Shown: positions 16,659 to 25,046 of the stretch, in pieces
How the letters are laid out: every line of letters begins with the position of its first letter
How positions within the stretch are numbered: position 1 is the first letter of the stretch
The notes under the pieces: model-generated
The model's database searches: none
Told to the model about the DNA's origin: nothing
The model's input: the letters and a program-made list of their open reading frames with translations, nothing else
Translations under genes and position numbers: made by a program
Origin: an uncultured Prevotella sp.
Lineage (GTDB): Bacteria; Bacteroidota; Bacteroidia; Bacteroidales; Bacteroidaceae
DNA: 36,384 nucleotides
Direction of reading: 5' to 3'
Assembly: GCA_900543155.1 (NCBI GenBank)
Contig: UQQN01000012.1
Location: forward strand, 1 to 36,384

Positions 16659-17120
16659 ATGAAAAAGTCAATAATGATGATGGCTATCGCATCGATGGCC
16701 TTAACAGTGGCTTGCACAGGCAAGAAAACCACTGAAAACGTAGACAACCAGAATTCAACAAGTTTAGTAGACAGTAGTGCTGCAATTGCACCTGTTGATT
16801 TAACCATCATTGCAGGAACCTATGAGGGAACATTGCCAGCAGCAGATTGTCCAGGCATAAAGACCATTGTAACTCTTAATGCAGATAGTACTTACAAAAT
16901 CACACAAGATTATATTGGTCGTAAAAAAGATGTACTCGATGAAGCCAGTGGCGTTTTCAAGGTGCTTGATGGCAAAGTATTGATGCTTGTTCGTCCTTCG
17001 AGTGGTGAACACACCTTCTATAAAGTAAAGGATGAGAAAAATATCGTATTGACCGATTCATTGGGCAATGAGCCTGAAGGCGAAACGGCAAAGTTTTATG
17101 TATTGACTAAGAAAAAATAA
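16659..17120 (+). CDS. NlpE-like lipoprotein (copper resistance/envelope sensor family)
   Basis: This is a 153-residue exported lipoprotein. The first 18 residues form a short signal peptide (MKKSIMMMAIASMA) ending in the lipobox LTVA before Cys19, the acylation site. A Thr/Ser-rich linker follows. Residues 47-150 then form an NlpE N-terminal-like beta domain: GTYEGTLPAADCPGI, TIVTLNADSTYKI and SGVFKVLDGKVLML are characteristic. In E. coli NlpE senses lipoprotein maturation and surface contact and signals to Cpx. No Cpx-like partner is visible here, and only one Cys lies in the corresponding segment, so the CxxC of E. coli is missing. The residues after Cys19 are not acidic, so I see no surface-export signal. 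The gene converges with rho across a shared terminator. Confidence 0.8.
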   Translation: MKKSIMMMAIASMALTVACTGKKTTENVDNQNSTSLVDSSAAIAPVDLTIIAGTYEGTLPAADCPGIKTIVTLNADSTYKITQDYIGRKKDVLDEASGVFKVLDGKVLMLVRPSSGEHTFYKVKDEKNIVLTDSLGNEPEGETAKFYVLTKKK

Positions 17121-17125
17121 AATGC

Positions 17126-17175
17126 AAAATAAAATCCGCGGATAGCTTTTGTAAACTATCCGCGGATTTTATTTT
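17126..17175. terminator. Bidirectional terminator between the NlpE-like gene and rho
   Basis: Perfect 20-bp arms (17126-17145 and 17156-17175) enclose a 10-base loop. The stem has a GC-rich centre (CCGCGGATAG), with AAAATAAAAT at one end and its complement at the other, so each strand reads as stem plus T-run. It sits between the ends of two convergent genes and should stop both. Confidence 0.9.
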
Positions 17176-17190
17176 AAATACCTACTTATT

Positions 17191-19314
17191 TTATCCATTC
17201 ATCGATGCCATGAATTCCTCGTTGTCTATAGTATTCTCAATACGTTTCTTCACATCAGACATCGCTTCAATCGGGGTCATATCTGAAATGTAATTACGAA
17301 GAATCCACATACGTCTACGTGTAAGCTCATCCTGCAACAAGTCGTCTCTTCGTGTAGACGAAGCCACAATATTTACAGCAGGGAATATACGCTTGTTTGC
17401 CAAAGAACGATCAAGTTGCAATTCCATATTACCCGTACCCTTAAATTCTTCAAAAATCACTTCATCCATCTTCGAGCCCGTGTCAATAAGGGCAGTAGCA
17501 ATAATTGTGAGAGAACCGCCTCCCTCAATGTTACGAGCGGCACCAAAGAAACGCTTAGGCTTTTGCAAAGCATTGGCATCCACACCACCCGAGAGAATCT
17601 TACCTGAAGTAGGCGCTACCGTATTATAAGCACGTGCTAGACGTGTAATAGAATCAAGGAAGATTACCACATCGTGTCCACATTCCACCATACGCTTTGC
17701 TTTATCAAGCACAATGCCTGCAATCTTCACGTGGCGAGCAGCAGGTTCATCGAATGTAGAGGCAACCACTTCTGCCTTAACCGTTCTCATCATGTCAGTA
17801 ACTTCTTCAGGACGTTCGTCAATGAGCAACATCATAAGATAAGTTTCGGGATGATTACGGGCAATGGCATTGGCAATGTCTTTCATCAACATCGTCTTAC
17901 CCGTTTTAGGCTGTGCTACAATTAGCGCACGTTGACCCTTACCTATAGGTGTAAACAAGTCAACCAAGCGACATGAAGTAGAATCATTGTGCCCTGTGCA
18001 AAGTTTAAACTTCTCTTCAGGGAAAAGTGGAATAAGGTGTTCAAACGAAATACGATCTCTCACATCGTTAGGCGAGAGTCCATTAATGCGCAAAATTTCA
18101 ATCAGTGCAAAAAACTTCTCGTTCTCGCGTGGAATTTTCACCATACCCTCAACCACATCGCCAGGCTTCAAGCCATTTTTACGAATTTGTGTAGGCGAGA
18201 CATAGATATCATCTGGCGAAGCCAAATAGTTGTAATCAGATGAACGGAGGAAACCAAAACCCTCTGGCACAATTTCTAACACACCTCTGCCTTCAAGCAA
18301 ATGATCAGTAGGATCGGGAATAACTTCCTCATTTTCTTCTAAATCTTCCTCTACATCATCTTCGTCAGATACGAGATTGTTATCATTGCGCAAATGTTCT
18401 TGTACGATAGGATCGTCCTTAAAACGACGAAATCTGGGACGCTCTATATATTCCTCTTGCGTCTGATTATCTACGTAGTCATTTTGAGGGATATTCAGTT
18501 CAGTACCTTCATACACCACGGGAACATCCTGCACAATCACAAAATCCTCACTATTATTAAGGTTCGATTCTGCATTCGTCACCTTAGGAAGATTATTGAG
18601 AGATGCTGGCATCATTTCAGGCATTTTTCTACCAAGTGTACGTTTCACTTCCTCCATGTCAAGTACATCTGGATTCTGAATACCTGCAATTTCGTTTGCC
18701 TGCTTCATCTGTTCAGCCACAAAGTCAGGAATATCGTCCGTCTTACGTGTTTCTGTTTTAAATTCAGTCTCTACATTCACAGAATTCTCAACACCATTTT
18801 CAGTTTTATCTACATCTTGTGCTGCATCAACATCTTGTGCGTTCTGTGATGTTTCCTCTTGAGAGGTTTTTATAGCTGCTTCTTCTGCGGCTTTAATTGC
18901 AGCTTCTCTGGCGGCGATATCAGCTTTCGATGGACGACCGCGCTTTCTTTTGGGCAATTCTATTTTTATAGGTTCGGCCTTAGCCTCCACGTCAGCAGAA
19001 TCATTTATTGAATCAGCTTCTGCCACAACACTTTCTTCCTGCTCTTTATTTTGCGTAGCATCAGTTTTTACGGGCGAGAGATTTGTTGAGAAAACATGGT
19101 CGGCATCCGACTTTTTTACAATACGTGTGCGTCTTTTCGGCGTCTGCGATGCGGTATCGTCGCTACTTGTAGCTTCGGCTTGTGCATCGAGAATGTCATA
19201 TATAAGGTCTTCGCGTGATTTATTGGCTTCGACGTTTACATTTAACTCCGCAGAAATTGCATGCAATTCTGCATCGTTCATTTCAGTTAATTGTTCTTTT
19301 GTGTAGTTAGCCAT
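17191..19314 (-). CDS. rho: Transcription termination factor Rho with long N-terminal extension
   Basis: Rho is a hexameric RNA-dependent ATPase that ends transcription. The C-terminal motor is complete: Walker A PKTGKT at residues 469-474, LLIDERPEEVTDM, VVIFLDSITRLARAYN, and the R-loop region GGGSLTIIATALIDTGSKMDEV. The RNA-binding cold-shock domain (GVLEIVPEGFGFLRS) lies just ahead. The N-terminus is unusual relative to E. coli Rho: a SAP-like helical start (residues 1-45) is followed by about 280 residues of low-complexity acidic sequence rich in Glu, Asp, Asn and Gln, with a basic KRKRGRPSKAD AT-hook-like patch. Such insertions are typical of Bacteroidetes; in Bacteroides thetaiotaomicron the disordered region drives phase separation. 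I start at ATG 19314 (MANYTKEQL), giving 707 residues. An ATG 24 bases upstream is also in frame. Confidence 0.96.
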   Translation of the reverse strand: MANYTKEQLTEMNDAELHAISAELNVNVEANKSREDLIYDILDAQAEATSSDDTASQTPKRRTRIVKKSDADHVFSTNLSPVKTDATQNKEQEESVVAEADSINDSADVEAKAEPIKIELPKRKRGRPSKADIAAREAAIKAAEEAAIKTSQEETSQNAQDVDAAQDVDKTENGVENSVNVETEFKTETRKTDDIPDFVAEQMKQANEIAGIQNPDVLDMEEVKRTLGRKMPEMMPASLNNLPKVTNAESNLNNSEDFVIVQDVPVVYEGTELNIPQNDYVDNQTQEEYIERPRFRRFKDDPIVQEHLRNDNNLVSDEDDVEEDLEENEEVIPDPTDHLLEGRGVLEIVPEGFGFLRSSDYNYLASPDDIYVSPTQIRKNGLKPGDVVEGMVKIPRENEKFFALIEILRINGLSPNDVRDRISFEHLIPLFPEEKFKLCTGHNDSTSCRLVDLFTPIGKGQRALIVAQPKTGKTMLMKDIANAIARNHPETYLMMLLIDERPEEVTDMMRTVKAEVVASTFDEPAARHVKIAGIVLDKAKRMVECGHDVVIFLDSITRLARAYNTVAPTSGKILSGGVDANALQKPKRFFGAARNIEGGGSLTIIATALIDTGSKMDEVIFEEFKGTGNMELQLDRSLANKRIFPAVNIVASSTRRDDLLQDELTRRRMWILRNYISDMTPIEAMSDVKKRIENTIDNEEFMASMNG

Positions 19315-19848
19315 TTTATTATATCTTGAGATTGACAACTATTTTCGTTGATGAATAAATTACAGACAGCATAAAGCATTCTTTGTGCAAGCATTGTTCT
19401 GACTTTTCAAAACAAATAGCACACACTTATTTAGCGTCGCGTTTGATTTAAATGTTGTAGATTGTAGTTGGGGAGGAGGAATACGTGACGATATACCACG
19501 TAAATGCTATAAACAAAGGTTGAATATAAGCCCATTCAAATTATAAAACACGTTTGTCTGAATAAAAAATCATACGGTTTGTGTATACCATCAAAAGGCT
19601 TTTCTAACCTAAAAACAGTGCAAATTTAATCATTTATTTCAAAAGACAGTCATTTTCCGCCTTTTTTATTTCAAAAAATGCGCTTTTACCTACAATAATG
19701 CCCATCTCACAATAGGTCGAATTTTGTAAAGTAGGGAAGGGGATGCACATTTATCGTTCAATATTTTTGAAAATTTTAAAACGCCCTATCTACCATCTAA
19801 GACATCTATACCTACTCTGTTTTTTACGGCAGGGCATTTAAGAAATTC
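19315..19848. other. Long leader of rho and rho-queE intergenic region
   Basis: No gene is visible in these 534 bases. A minus-strand -7 box TAAATTTG followed by C lies at 19628-19621 and would give a rho leader of about 300 bases. Within that leader, the minus strand across 19482-19441 has no G and 15 C in 42 bases, resembling a Rho-binding segment. A short inverted repeat ACGTG (19483-19487) / CACGT lies next to it. The right end includes the region after the queE stop, where I see no strong terminator. Confidence 0.5.
19621..19628 (-). promoter_or_regulatory. Candidate rho promoter -7 box
   Basis: On the minus strand the sequence is TAAATTTG followed by C. It matches the consensus, but a TTTTG upstream lies only 11 bases away, too close for a standard -33 element. 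It is the best match in the interval. Confidence 0.4.
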
Positions 19849-20430
19849 TTATCTCACCCCTATGAGTTTGTGCATTTGCAGCGAAAGATGCCACTGCGGA
19901 TGGGCTAAACAATAATTAATAGTGTCTTCAAGAATCTCTTTATTTTTAGCCTCATTGCCCACGTCGCAAGGTTGCAAAAAATAATGGGCTACATCTATCA
20001 TCGAATAATCTGCTAGTGGGGCTCCTGTAAAAACAAGTTTCAACTCGTTACAACGCTTCAACACAATTTTTGATTGAGTGCCAGTAACAAAAGCATCCTT
20101 GGGCGAAAGGGTTATCCAATCTACATTCTCAGGCAAAAGATGTGTGCCATTGGTTTCAACTGCCACATATTTTCCTATTTCGTGCAATTTGTCAACCAAA
20201 GATTCTGTAAGTTGCAACGAGGGTTCTCCGCCAGTAATCACCACATGTTGCGCCTTACATGCGCGAGCTCTTTCTACAATATCTTCTTCTGTCATTTCGG
20301 TACCATGCTGATGTTGCGTGTCGCAAAAACCACATTTAAGGTTACAACCCGAAAAACGGATAAAAAGCGAAGGAGTTCCCGAAAAATAGCCTTCACCTTG
20401 CAGTGAATAAAATATTTCGTTTACAAGCAT
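19849..20430 (-). CDS. queE: 7-carboxy-7-deazaguanine synthase QueE
   Basis: QueE is a radical-SAM enzyme converting 6-carboxytetrahydropterin to 7-carboxy-7-deazaguanine, the step that forms the deazapurine ring in queuosine synthesis. The Fe-S motif CxxxCxxC is at Cys29, Cys33 and Cys36 (SGCNLKCGFCDT). The SAM-binding GGEP is in VITGGEPSLQ, and GEG near the N-terminus (YSLQGEGYFSG) binds substrate. The length of 193 residues is normal for the Bacteroidetes form. It lies 140 bases downstream of queD on the same strand; the product of QueD is the substrate of QueE. queC and queF are not in the window. Confidence 0.95.
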   Translation of the reverse strand: MLVNEIFYSLQGEGYFSGTPSLFIRFSGCNLKCGFCDTQHQHGTEMTEEDIVERARACKAQHVVITGGEPSLQLTESLVDKLHEIGKYVAVETNGTHLLPENVDWITLSPKDAFVTGTQSKIVLKRCNELKLVFTGAPLADYSMIDVAHYFLQPCDVGNEAKNKEILEDTINYCLAHPQWHLSLQMHKLIGVR

Positions 20431-20462
20431 GAATTTTTTTATATTAAATAATGCTTAGGGCG

Positions 20463-20470
20463 CAAACTTA
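20463..20470 (-). promoter_or_regulatory. Candidate queE promoter -7 box
   Basis: On the minus strand this reads TAAGTTTG followed by C, a consensus -7 box 33 bases before the queE ATG. No upstream TTG is at the right distance, so queE may also be read from the queD promoter. Confidence 0.4.
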
Positions 20471-20570
20471 AATTAGTTACGCATTAGATAGAGGCATCGC
20501 AGTTAGCGAATATTCTCTCATGCCCTTAGCAATTACGTTTGTCATTTTATTGTGGATGAAGCAAAAAACT

Positions 20571-20924
20571 TTAGAAACACACGTTTTCAAATCCAGGCTT
20601 CACGTAGCAAGCAATATTGCCCTCCGACTCTTGGAAAGTCACCTTATAGCAATGCTCCACATTTTCGCAAATCCACTTAGCCAAATTTTCGGCAGTAGGA
20701 TTAAACGAGAAAACCTCGTTTAAACATTGGTGGTCAAGTTTACCATTCACCAATTGTTTAATGTGGGTAAAATCTGCTACCATACCATTTTCATTGAGTT
20801 CATTGGCACAACAATAAATCGTCACAATGCCATTATGTCCGTGCAAACGTTGGCATTTGCTTTCGTAGTTTAATGATAAATGGTGGGCAAAAGCCACTTC
20901 TAATCGTTTTGAAATATAGTACAT
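20571..20924 (-). CDS. queD: 6-carboxytetrahydropterin synthase QueD
   Basis: QueD converts dihydroneopterin triphosphate (from GTP) to 6-carboxy-5,6,7,8-tetrahydropterin, the substrate of QueE. Zinc-binding and catalytic residues appear in order: His14 or His15 in AFAHHLSL, catalytic Cys24 in SKCQRLHGH, and the zinc ligands His28 and His30. The C24-H28-H30 spacing matches the E. coli enzyme. DFTHIKQLV and LDHQCLNEV are the conserved central segments, and ESEGNIACY closes the active site. At 117 residues it is complete. The start ATG at 20924 gives MYYISKRLEVAF. Confidence 0.94.
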   Translation of the reverse strand: MYYISKRLEVAFAHHLSLNYESKCQRLHGHNGIVTIYCCANELNENGMVADFTHIKQLVNGKLDHQCLNEVFSFNPTAENLAKWICENVEHCYKVTFQESEGNIACYVKPGFENVCF

Positions 20925-21018
20925 GCTATTATTTTTTGTGTTTAGATTTTATCAGTTGCAATTCCCTTTTCAAATTTCTAATTAGTAGCAAAAGGTTACA
21001 TCACAACAAAACATCGTG

Positions 21019-21049
21019 CAAATATACCGCAAATTATGCAAACATCAAA
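21019..21049 (-). promoter_or_regulatory. queD promoter (Bacteroidetes type)
   Basis: On the minus strand the -7 box TATATTTG followed by C lies at 21026-21019, with TTTG at 21049-21046 and a 19-base spacer. Both elements and the spacing fit the consensus. The leader is about 90 bases. Confidence 0.65.
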
Positions 21050-21250
21050 TATTTTCCAAAAGAATACTTACCAACTACCTCAAATAAGTAGGTGCTCTCA
21101 TCATTAAGTGCATTAAGCCACACTAAATTTCTGATATATATTATCAACAATATGCACGTATATATTCCAAAAACTTGCAAAAAGATAACAATATTAACCA
21201 CAGAGTCATAAAAATGCAAGACAAATACATGCTATATAAACATTTTGTAT

Positions 21251-21258
21251 TATCTTTG
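21251..21258 (+). promoter_or_regulatory. Candidate acn operon promoter -7 box
   Basis: TATCTTTG followed by C is the best plus-strand match upstream of acn. There is no TTG at the standard distance. Its use would imply a long leader for the acn-icd-gltA transcript. Confidence 0.4.
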
Positions 21259-21591
21259 CGAATGAAAATAACAATGTGCCGAAATATCAATCATCTTTTC
21301 TGCAAAATGTTACATTCATACATTGTAGACAATTCATTGATAATAAATATTTTCGGTCATCAGACAATCAGAATGACATTAAAGTCGTTTAAACTTTTAT
21401 GAAGTTCAAGATTTGCCTTTATTTTTGAAACGATTTTGGGCATTAAAGAGGGAGTGTAACGAGCTACACAACCGATGAAAGGTCAAAAGCGGTCAAAAAG
21501 AATGTTGAAGATTGAATTTAGAAGAGATAAAAGTTTTAAACCAAGCTTTGTCAGAAAAGATTAGACGACTTCAATAACTAACTAAACAATC

Positions 21592-23832
21592 ATGGTATAT
21601 AATTTGGATATGATTCGTGAGTTTTACGCCAACTACTCAACGCGCGTAAACCAAGCCCGCAAAACTTTAGGACACCCTTTGACCTATGCCGAAAAAGTGC
21701 TTTGGGCACATGTGTCGGGAGCTATGCAGTCAGCCTACACACGTGGCGAAGACTACGCACAGTTTAACCCTGATCGTGTGTGCATGCAAGATGCTACCGC
21801 ACAAATGGCGATTCTTCAGTTTATGAATGCGGGTAGAAATACCACGGCTGTTCCAAGTACCATTCACTGCGACCATCTTATTCAAGCTTACAAAGGCGCA
21901 GACATTGACTTGCCCGTGGCACGCGAAACAAACGGCGAGGTTTACTCCTTCTTACATTCTGCTGCAAAACGCTTTGGTATGGGATTTTGGGGACCTGGCG
22001 CTGGAATTATCCACCAAGTGATGCTCGAGAACTACGCATTTCCTGGCGGTATGATGGTGGGCACAGACTCTCACACACCTAATGCTGGCGGATTGGGTAT
22101 GGCTGCCATTGGGGTAGGAGGTGCCGATGCGGTTGACGTGATGACTGCTACACCATGGGAACTGAAAGTGCCTAAAATTATTGGCGTAAAACTTGTAGGT
22201 AAACTCTCTGGTTGGACTTCAGCCAAAGATGTGATTTTATATTTGGCTGGCAAACTCACTACGAAGGGTGGCACAAACTCTATCATTGAATATTATGGTC
22301 CAGGTGCCCATTCACTACCTGCCACAGGCAAAGCTACAATTTGTAATATGGGAGCCGAAGTGGGAGCTACCACTTCGATGTTTCCCTATGATGCACAAAT
22401 GGCAGATTACCTAAGAGTTACAAGCAGAAACGAGGTCGCAGACTTGGCTGAAACGGTGAAAGCAGATCTTTGTGCGGATGTTGAGGTCTACGAGAATCCC
22501 GAAGCCTATTATGATCAATGCATTACGATTGATCTTGACAAGTTGCAGCCCTATGTGAATGGACCATTTACGCCCGATGCGGCTTGCCAAGTAAGTGATA
22601 TGGCAGCAAAGATTGAACGCGACAACCTGCCTCCTAAAGTGGAGGTTTGCTTGATTGGCTCATGCACAAACTCTTCATATCAAGACATGGACCGCGCGGC
22701 ATCAGTGGTAAAGGCATTGCGTGCTGCAGGTCATGAACTTAAGGCTCAACTCATTGTTAATCCTGGTTCTGAACTCATCCGTGCTACGGCAGAAAAGAAT
22801 GGTATTCTCAAAACACTTAAAGATGCGGGTGCCATAATCATGACCAACGCTTGTGGACCATGTATCGGACAGTGGAAACGTATTACCGACGACCCCACAC
22901 GCCGAAATAGCATTGTAACAAGCTTTAACCGCAACTTTGCCAAACGTGCCGATGGCAACCCCAATACCTACGCGTTTATCACTTCGCCCGAAGTGGCAGT
23001 AGGATATGCTTTCACAGGTTCACTTACCGAGCATCCCTCTTTCTCACCTCAGTGGGCAGGATGTACGCCCCAAGGCGAGGCGCTTCCTTCAGCAGGATAT
23101 TGCGAAGATGCACAAAGTGTGATGGATGTAAAACCTGCATATAGCATTACGCCCGACAGTCACACTGAAATTCAAATCAATCCAACAAGCGAGCGTTTGC
23201 AACGTTTGCAACCCTTTGCACCATGGAATGGCAAAGATTTCTCAAACTTGCCTTTGCTGATTAAAACGAAGGGTAAATGCACTACAGACCACATTTCAAT
23301 GGCAGGTCCTTGGTTACGTTTCCGTGGACATTTGCAGAACATCTCTCACAACATGCTCTTAGGCGCCATCAACGCCTTTACAGGCAAGGCTGGATGTGTG
23401 GTTGACCCTACAACAGGAAATGAATCAGAAGTGTGGCAAGCAGCCGAACATTGTCGCAATCAAAAAGGAGGAAGTGTCATTGTAGCTGAGGATAATTACG
23501 GCGAAGGTTCAAGTCGCGAACATGCAGCTATGGAACCACGCTACTTGGGCGTAAAGGCTGTGTTAGCCAAGAGTTTTGCACGTATTCACGAAACGAACTT
23601 AAAGAAACAAGGGGTGTTGGCGCTCACTTTTGTCAACCCTGGCGATTACTATAAGGTGCAAGACCAAGACAATATCAGCATTCACTGCGCAGATATTAAA
23701 CCCGGTTGCGACATCGATATCACGCTTACGCACACCGATGGCACCACCGAAACTATCAAGGCGCATCACACTTATAATTCATTACAAATTGAATGGTTCA
23801 AGGCTGGTTCGGCTTTGGCTGTAAAACATTGA
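21592..23832 (+). CDS. acn: Aconitate hydratase
   Basis: Aconitase isomerises citrate to isocitrate using a [4Fe-4S] cluster. The cluster ligands are visible as SCTNSSYQDM and ACGPCIGQW. GTDSHTPNAGG supplies substrate-binding residues in the first domains. The swivelling C-terminal domain carries NYGEGSSREHAAMEPRYLG, containing the catalytic Ser and Arg. At 746 residues and with this motif spelling it resembles the mitochondrial-type aconitase used by Bacteroidetes rather than E. coli AcnA or AcnB. It is the first gene of a tight acn-icd-gltA group, with icd starting five bases after its stop, and makes the substrate of the next enzyme. The start at ATG 21592 (MVYNLDMIREFY) is the only good one. 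Confidence 0.96.
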   Translation: MVYNLDMIREFYANYSTRVNQARKTLGHPLTYAEKVLWAHVSGAMQSAYTRGEDYAQFNPDRVCMQDATAQMAILQFMNAGRNTTAVPSTIHCDHLIQAYKGADIDLPVARETNGEVYSFLHSAAKRFGMGFWGPGAGIIHQVMLENYAFPGGMMVGTDSHTPNAGGLGMAAIGVGGADAVDVMTATPWELKVPKIIGVKLVGKLSGWTSAKDVILYLAGKLTTKGGTNSIIEYYGPGAHSLPATGKATICNMGAEVGATTSMFPYDAQMADYLRVTSRNEVADLAETVKADLCADVEVYENPEAYYDQCITIDLDKLQPYVNGPFTPDAACQVSDMAAKIERDNLPPKVEVCLIGSCTNSSYQDMDRAASVVKALRAAGHELKAQLIVNPGSELIRATAEKNGILKTLKDAGAIIMTNACGPCIGQWKRITDDPTRRNSIVTSFNRNFAKRADGNPNTYAFITSPEVAVGYAFTGSLTEHPSFSPQWAGCTPQGEALPSAGYCEDAQSVMDVKPAYSITPDSHTEIQINPTSERLQRLQPFAPWNGKDFSNLPLLIKTKGKCTTDHISMAGPWLRFRGHLQNISHNMLLGAINAFTGKAGCVVDPTTGNESEVWQAAEHCRNQKGGSVIVAEDNYGEGSSREHAAMEPRYLGVKAVLAKSFARIHETNLKKQGVLALTFVNPGDYYKVQDQDNISIHCADIKPGCDIDITLTHTDGTTETIKAHHTYNSLQIEWFKAGSALAVKH

Positions 23833-23837
23833 TTATT

Positions 23838-25016
23838 ATGACTGACAACAAGATACAACTGCTTTCTAATGGGAAACTCCTTGTTCCCGACCATGTAATA
23901 GTGCCCTTTATTACGGGCGATGGCATCGGACCTGAAATCATGCCTGCCATGCAACAAGTGGTAGATACAGCCGTAAAAGTTGCATATAAGGGTAGCAAAC
24001 AACTGCTTTGGACAGAGGTGCCCGCAGGACAACGTGCCTACGACACCTTAGGCACTTACTTGCCCAACGACACACTTAAAGCCTTTGCCGACTGCCATGT
24101 GGGCATTAAAGGTCCGCTCACCACACCTGTGGGCGGTGGCGTACGCTCGCTCAACGTAGCAATGCGTCAAGGTCTCGATTTATATGTGTGTCTTCGTCCC
24201 GTGCGTTGGTTCAAGGGGGTTGAATCTCCTGTGAAACATCCTGAACGTGTAAACATGGTTGTTTTTCGCGAAAACACTGAGGATATCTATGCAGGTATTG
24301 AATGGAAAGCTTGCTCGCGCGAAGCACGTCAGTTCTATGAATTCTTGCACGATGAGATGGGAGTTGAGAAAGTTCGATTCCCCGAAACATCTGCGTTTGG
24401 TGTAAAGCCTGTTTCAACCGAAGGCTCAAAGCGCTTGGTAAAAGCTGCTTGTCAATATGCCGTAAATCAAGGCAGTCGCCACGTTACTTTGGTGCACAAG
24501 GGTAACATCATGAAGTTTACCGAAGGTGGCTTCAAGGCATGGGGCTACGAAATTTGCGAAGATTCTTTTAAGGACGAGGTGCGCATGGACGATTGCATTT
24601 GCGATGCCTTCTTGCAAAATGCCTTGCTCAAGCCCGAGGCTTACGATGTGATTGCTACATTAAATCTAAATGGTGACTACATCTCTGATATGCTTGCGGC
24701 ACAAGTTGGCGGCATTGGTATATCTCCTGGAGCTAACATTAACTATGAAGCTGGTAGAGCCGTTTTCGAGGCTACACATGGCACAGCTCCCGACCTTGCT
24801 GGCACCAACCAAGCCAATCCATGTTCGCTCATTCTTTCAGCTGTGATGCTTTTAGAGCATCTCCAATGGAACGAGGCTGCACAGCTTATTACACAAGCAC
24901 TTGAATCACTCTTTGAAAATGGTTATGCCACCAACGATTTGGCACGCTTTATGGAAAATGGCAAGCCACTTGGCACCAAAGAGTTTGCAAACGCCCTGAC
25001 ACAAGAAATAGGGTAG
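23838..25016 (+). CDS. icd: Isocitrate dehydrogenase, with NAD-type cofactor residues
   Basis: This enzyme oxidatively decarboxylates isocitrate to 2-oxoglutarate. ITGDGIGPEI near the N-terminus, the phosphorylatable-Ser region RSLNVAMRQ, VFRENTEDIYAGIEW and NYEAGRAVFEATHGTAPD identify the decarboxylating dehydrogenase family. In E. coli the NADP 2'-phosphate is held by Lys344 and Tyr345, in HGTAPKYAG. Here the same site reads HGTAPDLAG (Asp319, Leu320), and Val351 is replaced by Ala326. Asp with a small aliphatic residue is the pattern of NAD-dependent homologues, so NAD preference is inferred. I start at ATG 23838 (MTDNKIQLLS), five bases after the acn stop; an upstream in-frame ATG would overlap acn. 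It has 392 residues. Confidence 0.94.
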   Translation: MTDNKIQLLSNGKLLVPDHVIVPFITGDGIGPEIMPAMQQVVDTAVKVAYKGSKQLLWTEVPAGQRAYDTLGTYLPNDTLKAFADCHVGIKGPLTTPVGGGVRSLNVAMRQGLDLYVCLRPVRWFKGVESPVKHPERVNMVVFRENTEDIYAGIEWKACSREARQFYEFLHDEMGVEKVRFPETSAFGVKPVSTEGSKRLVKAACQYAVNQGSRHVTLVHKGNIMKFTEGGFKAWGYEICEDSFKDEVRMDDCICDAFLQNALLKPEAYDVIATLNLNGDYISDMLAAQVGGIGISPGANINYEAGRAVFEATHGTAPDLAGTNQANPCSLILSAVMLLEHLQWNEAAQLITQALESLFENGYATNDLARFMENGKPLGTKEFANALTQEIG

Positions 25017-25046
25017 AAGTGTATGATACCCATAAACTAAACGAAC

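Larger units (their letters stand above)
20925..21591. other. Divergent intergenic region between queD and acn
   Basis: This 667-base interval separates divergent queD and acn. It holds the queD promoter (21019-21049), a candidate acn -7 box TATCTTTG at 21251-21258, and a tandem 10-base repeat GGTCAAAAGC/GGTCAAAAAG at 21481-21500. If the acn box is used, the acn leader is about 325 bases. Short open frames in the interval have no recognisable product and I reject them as genes. Confidence 0.5.

Noticed and set aside
21481..21500. Possible CRISPR-like or longer repeat array in the acn leader
   Set aside because: There are only two 10-base units without spacers; no CRISPR array is present anywhere in the window.
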